Source: Phytoamicus setariae
Lineage (GTDB): Bacteria > Pseudomonadota > Alphaproteobacteria > Rhizobiales > Rhizobiaceae
DNA: 38,511 nucleotides
Assembly (NCBI RefSeq): GCF_016722925.1
Contig: NZ_JAEQNC010000015.1
Coordinates: 102,261 to 140,771, forward strand
Reading direction: 5' to 3'
In this document: positions 33,913 to 38,511 of the stretch, piece after piece
Position numbering within the stretch: position 1 is the first letter of the stretch
Layout of the letters: each line of letters opens with the position of its first letter
Position numbers and translations under genes: made by a program
The notes under the pieces: model-generated
Databases searched by the model: none
What the model saw: only the letters and a program-made list of their open reading frames with translations
What the model was told of the DNA's origin: nothing

Positions 33913-34485
33913 ATGAGTGGAAAAAAACCTGCCGTGAAACTTGAGCATCCTGTCCAGATGGGCGTCATCGGCGGCGCGCAGGGTTTGCGCGGCGAGGTTC
34001 GGGTCAAGGCCTTTACCGACGAGCCGGTCGAAATCGGTGAATACGGCACGCTCTATGGGCTGGATGGCCGCGCCTTCGAGATTCTCGATATTCGTCCGCA
34101 CAAGGAAATGGTCGTTATTCGTTTTCGCGGCGTCAATGACCGCAACGAGGCGGAGCGTCTCAATGGCACTGAGCTCTATGTCGAACGAGACGTTCTCGAC
34201 GATGAGGAGCTCGATGAGGAAGAGTATTTCTATGCCGATCTCGAGGGGCTTGAGGCGCGCGATGCCGAGGGAAACTCCTGGGGCGTCATATCGGCGATCT
34301 TCGACTTCGGCGCGGGTGATATCCTGGAGCTTACGCAGCAGGGCAAGCGTGCGCAGCTGATCCCCTTCTCGGAATCATCTGTTCTGGAAATCGATTTCGA
34401 AGGCGGAACGATTCTGATCGATCCTTTTGCCGCAGGCCTCATCGGCGAAGACGATGATGAAGACCAGGACGGAAAAGGCAAGTAA
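33913..34485 (+). CDS. rimM: Ribosome maturation factor RimM
   Basis: This 190-residue factor for 16S rRNA processing and 30S head assembly binds S19. The N-terminal RimM domain is [20 protein letters not shown] through [21 protein letters not shown]-barrel domain (about residues 95-170) includes [11 protein letters not shown]. The tail is acidic ([13 protein letters not shown]). The ATG at 33913 has a weak ribosome site. The TAA overlaps the trmD ATG (TAATG). Confidence 0.95.
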   Translation: MSGKKPAVKLEHPVQMGVIGGAQGLRGEVRVKAFTDEPVEIGEYGTLYGLDGRAFEILDIRPHKEMVVIRFRGVNDRNEAERLNGTELYVERDVLDDEELDEEEYFYADLEGLEARDAEGNSWGVISAIFDFGAGDILELTQQGKRAQLIPFSESSVLEIDFEGGTILIDPFAAGLIGEDDDEDQDGKGK

Positions 34486-35171
34486 TGACTTTTCGCTCCT
34501 CGATCCTGACGCTTTATCCCGAGATGTTCCCGGGCTTTCTCGGTGAGTCCCTGTCGGGCAAGGCGCTGGAGCGTGGTGACTGGTCGCTGGACACAATCCA
34601 GATCCGTGACTTCGCGACGGACCGGCACCGTAGCGTCGACGACACGCCGGCCGGCGGTGGTGCAGGCATGGTGCTGCGGCCCGACGTGCTGGCGCGCGCC
34701 ATCGATTCGGTTGCCGACGACGGGCGCCCGCGCCTGCTGATGAGCCCGCGCGGCCGACCTTTGACTCAATCGCGCGTGCGCGAGCTCGCGGCTGCCGACG
34801 GCGCGGTTATCGTCTGCGGGCGTTTCGAGGGTGTCGACCAGCGGGTAATCGATTCCCGGGGTCTCGAAGAGGTTTCCATAGGTGACTATATTTTGTCGGG
34901 TGGCGAGCCCGCTGCGATGATCCTTCTCGATGCCATCATTCGCGTCTTGCCTGGCGTGATGGGTAATCCGGAATCCGGCACACATGAAAGCTTCGAGAAC
35001 GGCTTGCTCGAGCATCCTCATTTTACGCGCCCGCAGGTCTTCGAGGACATGCAGATTCCTGCCGTACTGACTTCGGGCAATCATGCCAAAATAGAAAAAT
35101 GGCGGCTTGAAGAAGCCCGCAAGCTGACCGCCGAGCGGCGTCCCGATCTCATTCAGCCGGTCACGAAGTAA
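34485..35171 (+). CDS. trmD: tRNA (guanine(37)-N1)-methyltransferase TrmD
   Basis: This 228-residue SPOUT methyltransferase makes m1G37 in tRNAs reading CNN/GGN-type codons and prevents frameshifting. Motifs are [45 protein letters not shown] and [19 protein letters not shown] (knot and SAM site). It is coupled to rimM by one base. Its last 19 bp overlap the 3' end of the convergent TauE/SafE gene. Confidence 0.97.
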   Translation: MTFRSSILTLYPEMFPGFLGESLSGKALERGDWSLDTIQIRDFATDRHRSVDDTPAGGGAGMVLRPDVLARAIDSVADDGRPRLLMSPRGRPLTQSRVRELAAADGAVIVCGRFEGVDQRVIDSRGLEEVSIGDYILSGGEPAAMILLDAIIRVLPGVMGNPESGTHESFENGLLEHPHFTRPQVFEDMQIPAVLTSGNHAKIEKWRLEEARKLTAERRPDLIQPVTK

Positions 35172-35899
35172 TAGACTGACAGAGCCAGCCCCGCCGCAAC
35201 CACGATCCAGCGCAGAACGGCCTGTGGAGCCCGCTTGGCGGCGTGCACGCCTGCATAGCCACCCAATGCCACGGCTGGGACCATGATGCCGGCGTGCAGC
35301 CAGGATACCGCGCCCGCGGTCGAGAAGATGACGATCGCGACGGCGGCGATGACGATCGACAGAAAGTTCTTGAGCGCATTGAGGCGGTGGTAGTCACCGC
35401 CGGTGGCCAGTCCCAAAGATGCCAGCATCATGATACCCATGCCGGCGCCGAAGAAACCGCCATAGAAGGCGGTGACGGTCTGGACGATCAAGCCAAAGGG
35501 CGTGGCAGCGTGCCTTGCTCCGGTGTTTCTCGGTTTAAGAAGAGGGCCGGCGGCAAAGACTGCTGTCGCGGCCAACAGTAGCCAGGGCACCATCACGCGG
35601 AAGGCCGGGTTGGAGAGACTCATCAGGAAAAGTGCGCCCAGGGTGCCCCCGATGATCGAAACAATACCAAGCGCGACCGCGCTTTTCCAGAGCGCTCCGA
35701 ACTCCTTGAAATAGGCAAGCGTCGACGTGATGTAGCCCGGAAACTGGATGATCGACGAGGTGGCATTGGCCGTCACCGCCGGCAGGCCGGCCAGCGTCAG
35801 CACGCCAAAGGTCAAAAAGGTGCCGCCGCCGGCGATGGCATTGATCGCGCCCGAGAAGAATCCGGCGACGAACATGAGAGCTATGGTGGCAATGGTCAT
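35153..35899 (-). CDS. TauE/SafE family membrane transporter
   Basis: This 248-residue inner-membrane protein has about seven to eight hydrophobic helices in two repeats. Each repeat carries the family signature region ([20 protein letters not shown] near the N-terminus, and [17 protein letters not shown] in the middle). Members export sulfite, sulfoacetate or related organosulfur anions; the substrate is unknown here. I chose ATG 35899 (GGAA upstream); the frame is open to 35944. It inserts between trmD and rplS on the opposite strand. Confidence 0.88.
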   Translation of the reverse strand: MTIATIALMFVAGFFSGAINAIAGGGTFLTFGVLTLAGLPAVTANATSSIIQFPGYITSTLAYFKEFGALWKSAVALGIVSIIGGTLGALFLMSLSNPAFRVMVPWLLLAATAVFAAGPLLKPRNTGARHAATPFGLIVQTVTAFYGGFFGAGMGIMMLASLGLATGGDYHRLNALKNFLSIVIAAVAIVIFSTAGAVSWLHAGIMVPAVALGGYAGVHAAKRAPQAVLRWIVVAAGLALSVYYFVTG

Positions 35900-35974
35900 G
35901 GGCGCAATTCCGTCGATGCAATATGCATCCGTGTCATATCGCATTGGCAGGGCTTGGCAATCGCGCGAAATGGA

Positions 35975-35998
35975 AATGCCCGGCCGAAACCGGGCATT
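35975..35998 (-). terminator. Hairpin after the NCS1 transporter gene
   Basis: AATGCCCGG/CCGGGCATT with a 6-nt loop, six bases past the NCS1 stop. There is no T-run of note, so it may stabilise the mRNA 3' end rather than terminate alone. Confidence 0.5.
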
Positions 35999-36004
35999 CG
36001 ATGT

Positions 36005-37456
36005 TCACCGGGCGGTCACCGGCTTGCGTGCGGAACCCATCCTGAGCAGGTAATAGACGATACCGCCGATTCCGACGCCGAAGAACCAGCCATAGGTTCC
36101 CCACCAAGCCGGCAAGATGGTGGTGAAGGTTGGCAGGATCGACGAGAACAGAGCGCCTATAGCAAAGGCGATGAAGGCGTTGCCGTGCCAGCCACCCTGG
36201 AAGCGGAACTCGCCGTTTTCCTGATAGAGCGCATTGACATCGAGCTGGCCCTTTCGGATCAGGTAATAGTCCACCATCATCACCCCGAATATCGGCCCCA
36301 TCGTCGAGCCGATGAAGTTGACGAAGTGCGCGGCTCCGGTTTCCCAGGGGGCGAACGGGTAAAGTATCAGGGCAATAAAGGCCGCGATGTAGCCGCCGCG
36401 CTTGAAGTTGATCTGCTTGGGAAAGACATTGGAAAAGTCGAAGGCCGGCGAGACGAAGTTGGCCACGACGTTGATGCCGAGCGTGGCCACAGCGAAAGTC
36501 AGTGCCGCAAGCAGCGCCAGGAACCAGCTATCGAACTTGGCTGAGATCTGGTCAGGATGCAGCAGCACTTCGCCGTAGACGGTAAAGGCGGCGGTGGTGG
36601 TGACGCCGGCGACGAGGCAGAAGGCCAGCAGATTGATCGGCAGGCCCCAGAGGTTGCCCCTGCGCAGGGTTTTGACATCCTTGGCATAGCGCGAGAAGTC
36701 GCAGAAGTTCAGGTAGAGTGCGGCGAAATAGGTGATCCAAGTTGCAGATACGGCGGCAAGTGCCGGAAACGAACCCGGCTCGCCCGGAATGCCGGCATCC
36801 TTGGTCTTTTCAAGCAGGACATCGCGCGGGATCTCCGAGCCGAAGGAGAAGGTTCCCGCCTTGATCACCAGGTAGACCGCGAGAATCAGCATCATGATCC
36901 AGACGGCCGGCCCGGCCCAATCCTGGAACTTGCGCACCGTTTCCATGCCGCGCTGGATGATCAGCAGCTGCAGCGCCCAGATGACCACATAGCAGATCAC
37001 CTCCAGCGTCGAATGGCCGAGCATGTGGCTGTTCTGATGGAACGCTAGAAGGCTGTCGTTGCGGACCAGCAGCGCCACGATGGCACCGGAAGCCGCAGCG
37101 GTCTGTGCGCCATACCAGAAGCAGGCGACGATGGCACGCACGAGCGCCGGCACATTGGCGCCGAACGTGCCGAAGGAGGCGCGTGCGAGAACCGGAAACG
37201 GCACGCCGGTCTTGACCCCGGCATTGCCCACCAGGCTCATCAGGACGAAGATCACCAGCGAGCCGGAGCCGATGGCGATGACGAAATTGACGAAACTGCC
37301 GCAAAGCAGAAAAAGGCTTGCGGCGAGATAATAGCCCCAGAGACTATGGACGTCGGATGTCCAGACGTTGAAAATGCTAAATGCGCCCCACTTTCTATCT
37401 TCTGCGGGTGCTAGGTCCTCGTTGTACAAGGCAGGCGATGGATTGCTGACAGTCAT
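36005..37456 (-). CDS. NCS1 family nucleobase/hydantoin:cation symporter
   Basis: This 483-residue protein has about twelve hydrophobic helices. The N-terminus YNEDLAPAEDRKWGAFSIFN then VWTSDVHSLWGYYLAASLFL, and later GVPFPVLARASFGTFGANVP, are hallmarks of the nucleobase:cation symporter-1 family. The later motif FCDFSRYAKDVKTLRRGNLWG and the C-terminal GPIFGVMMVDYYLIRKG agree. The likely cargo is a purine, pyrimidine, hydantoin or allantoin. GGAG lies eight bases before ATG 37456. The same frame stays open to 38353, but that part is antisense to rplS. Confidence 0.92.
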   Translation of the reverse strand: MTVSNPSPALYNEDLAPAEDRKWGAFSIFNVWTSDVHSLWGYYLAASLFLLCGSFVNFVIAIGSGSLVIFVLMSLVGNAGVKTGVPFPVLARASFGTFGANVPALVRAIVACFWYGAQTAAASGAIVALLVRNDSLLAFHQNSHMLGHSTLEVICYVVIWALQLLIIQRGMETVRKFQDWAGPAVWIMMLILAVYLVIKAGTFSFGSEIPRDVLLEKTKDAGIPGEPGSFPALAAVSATWITYFAALYLNFCDFSRYAKDVKTLRRGNLWGLPINLLAFCLVAGVTTTAAFTVYGEVLLHPDQISAKFDSWFLALLAALTFAVATLGINVVANFVSPAFDFSNVFPKQINFKRGGYIAAFIALILYPFAPWETGAAHFVNFIGSTMGPIFGVMMVDYYLIRKGQLDVNALYQENGEFRFQGGWHGNAFIAFAIGALFSSILPTFTTILPAWWGTYGWFFGVGIGGIVYYLLRMGSARKPVTAR

Positions 37457-37795
37457 GCTGTATTGCTCCTCTCCTCGGATCCCCCGATCCACCCAGCAAT
37501 CTGCACAGAAATTAAGCAATTGACAAATTATTAAACATGTCATGCACAGGCTGGTGGAAAGTCGCGGCGCAGGAAATCCCGGGCGTGCGGCCCGGCTGGG
37601 GGCAGTTTTTTGCCTCCCAGGGGGTGACAAGCGGCAGTGGTTCCTGTATGTGCGCGACCGGAATGGGAAAATCCCATCAACCAGCAATGAATGACAGATG
37701 TAACCGCTCCTGCCGTAATGGCAAATACCTGAGGCGAGTCCAAGGGTAGATCGTTCAGGGCGCTCTGGCTGTTGAACCAACAAGAGGTTGAAGAC
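37457..37795. other. Divergent regulatory region NCS1/rplS with structured leader
   Basis: Two adjoining hairpins lie at 37579-37595 (CCGGGC/GCCCGG) and 37596-37620 (CTGGGGGCA/TGCCTCCCAG, one-base bulge, T-rich loop). A third lies at 37663-37677 (ATGGGA/TCCCAT). They stand 120-220 bp before the rplS ATG and could form its mRNA leader or end a short transcript. An AT-rich patch near 37505-37540 may hold promoters. Confidence 0.45.
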
Positions 37796-38341
37796 ATGAA
37801 TATCATCCAGCAGCTGGAAGCCGAACAGGCCGCCAAGATCGCCGCCAAGCGCACCCTTCCGGATTTCTCCCCGGGCGACACGGTCCGCGTCAACGTTCGC
37901 GTTATCGAAGGTACGCGTACCCGCGTGCAGGCCTATGAAGGCGTTTGCATCGCTCGTTCGGGCGCCGGCATCAACGAAAGCTTCACCGTTCGCAAGATTT
38001 CTTACGGCGAAGGCGTGGAGCGCGTATTCCCGGTTTACTCCCCGCTGGTCGAAGGCGTCGAAATCGTTCGCCGCGGTAAGGTCCGTCGCGCCAAGCTTTA
38101 CTACCTGCGCGACCTGCGTGGCAAAAAGGCTCGTATCGTCGAGAACACCAACACCCGCGCCCGTAAGCTGAACGAAGGCGAGCGTCAGGCTGCCCAGGCC
38201 GAGAAGGCCCGTATCGAAGCCGAAAAGATCGCTGCTGCACAGGCTCTGGCTGCCGAGAAGGCCGCTGCAGAAGCTGCCGCCGCTGCCGAGAAGGCTGCTG
38301 CCGAAGCCGCTGCTGCTGCTGAAGCCAAGAGCGCCGAATAA
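37796..38341 (+). CDS. rplS: 50S ribosomal protein L19
   Basis: This 181-residue protein lies at the 30S-50S interface. The L19 core (1 to about 125) has [52 protein letters not shown] and [15 protein letters not shown]. Beyond it is an Ala/Glu/Lys-rich tail (about 126-181) with [11 protein letters not shown] repeated, forming a likely helix absent from E. coli L19 (115 residues). AGAGG precedes ATG 37796. A strong terminator follows. Confidence 0.97.
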   Translation: MNIIQQLEAEQAAKIAAKRTLPDFSPGDTVRVNVRVIEGTRTRVQAYEGVCIARSGAGINESFTVRKISYGEGVERVFPVYSPLVEGVEIVRRGKVRRAKLYYLRDLRGKKARIVENTNTRARKLNEGERQAAQAEKARIEAEKIAAAQALAAEKAAAEAAAAAEKAAAEAAAAAEAKSAE

Positions 38342-38366
38342 GCGCTTATCCATCTTTGAATTGAAA

Positions 38367-38395
38367 AGGCGGCGTCTTCGGGCGCCGCCTTTTTT
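38367..38395 (+). terminator. Rho-independent terminator of rplS
   Basis: AGGCGGCG (38367-38374) pairs with CGCCGCCT (38383-38390) around loop TCTTCGGG and is followed by five more T residues. It begins 26 bp after the rplS stop. Confidence 0.93.
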
Positions 38396-38413
38396 CGTTA
38401 TGAAGTAAGTAAA

Positions 38414-38509
38414 CCTCCACCTACGGTGGAGGACTGGACGTGTTCTACATCGTAGTTGAGAGACCTCCGTGCTTGGACCGCTATTTTATGCGCGACACAG
38501 AACGGAGGT
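38414..38509. other. Palindrome-rich stretch at the right edge
   Basis: CCTCCACC-TAC-GGTGGAGG (38414-38432) is a perfect 8-bp hairpin with a 3-nt loop. ACCTCCGT (38463-38470) pairs with ACGGAGGT (38502-38509) around 31 nt. There is no open frame. It could be an untranslated leader, a small RNA or the end of a mobile element that continues past the window. Confidence 0.4.
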
Positions 38510-38511
38510 TC

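Noticed and set aside
37457-38353. N-terminal extension of the NCS1 frame to 38353
   Set aside because: The extension is antisense to rplS. ATG 37456 has a good ribosome site and starts the known family N-terminus.
1-38511. CRISPR array, prophage or toxin-antitoxin module
   Set aside because: No regularly spaced direct repeats, phage structural genes, integrase or small paired toxin/antitoxin genes were seen on either strand.

Overview
The window looks like the chromosome of a member of the Rhizobiaceae (Rhizobium/Agrobacterium-type alphaproteobacterium). The reasons are high GC, rhizobial-type intergenic mosaic repeats, and a housekeeping gene order I recognise from that group: thiN, DUF2794, DUF1223, acnA, ccmABCDG, DUF2585, yciB, ftsY, mtaB, dapF, ffh, chorismate mutase, rpsP, rimM, trmD, rplS. 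No statement about species is possible.

Layout. (1) 1-7459 is accessory: the N-terminus of a large VCBS/cadherin-like secreted adhesin (minus strand, cut by the window edge), an AT-rich leader, a small exported hypothetical protein, a 903-residue ornithine/lysine/arginine decarboxylase and a glycoamylase-like (cyclic-glucan type) protein. It ends at a tRNA-Arg(CCT) whose 3' end faces this block. (2) 7726-11514 holds a minus-strand set: thiamine diphosphokinase followed by a Uup-type ABC-F ATPase 2 nt away, a DUF2794 protein and a secreted DUF1223 thioredoxin-like protein. (3) 11798-16993 is a mixed segment: an Lrp/AsnC regulator, a C-terminal remnant of an IorB-like molybdenum hydroxylase with its promoter still present, a TetR regulator, ispG, an OmpA-like lipoprotein, a mosaic repeat and a LysE-type exporter. 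(4) 17283-23471 holds acnA and, divergently, ccmABCDG for cytochrome c maturation. The shared intergenic region has a strong match to the Irr iron-control element, and a 44-bp inverted-repeat element lies between ccmA and ccmB. (5) 23468-28370 is a tightly packed minus-strand operon dapF-mtaB-ftsY-yciB-DUF2585, which converges on ccmG with overlapping stop codons. (6) 28444-31231 holds a metallo-beta-lactamase-fold hydrolase and a divergent tandem pair of sulfotransferase-like paralogues. (7) 31376-38395 is the SRP/ribosome block ffh-(chorismate mutase)-rpsP-rimM-trmD and rplS, interrupted by two minus-strand transporters (TauE/SafE and NCS1 types). A structured, unexplained stretch closes the window.

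The core genes join protein targeting (Ffh and FtsY are both here), translation (S16, L19, RimM, TrmD, MtaB, Uup), iron-dependent metabolism (AcnA, IspG, MtaB, Ccm) and cell-wall or isoprenoid precursors (DapF, IspG). I see no phage, CRISPR or defence system. The most interesting unexplained items are the sulfotransferase-like tandem pair, the decaying IorB/TetR locus, the shared Irr-like box, the ffh leader and the palindromes at the right edge.
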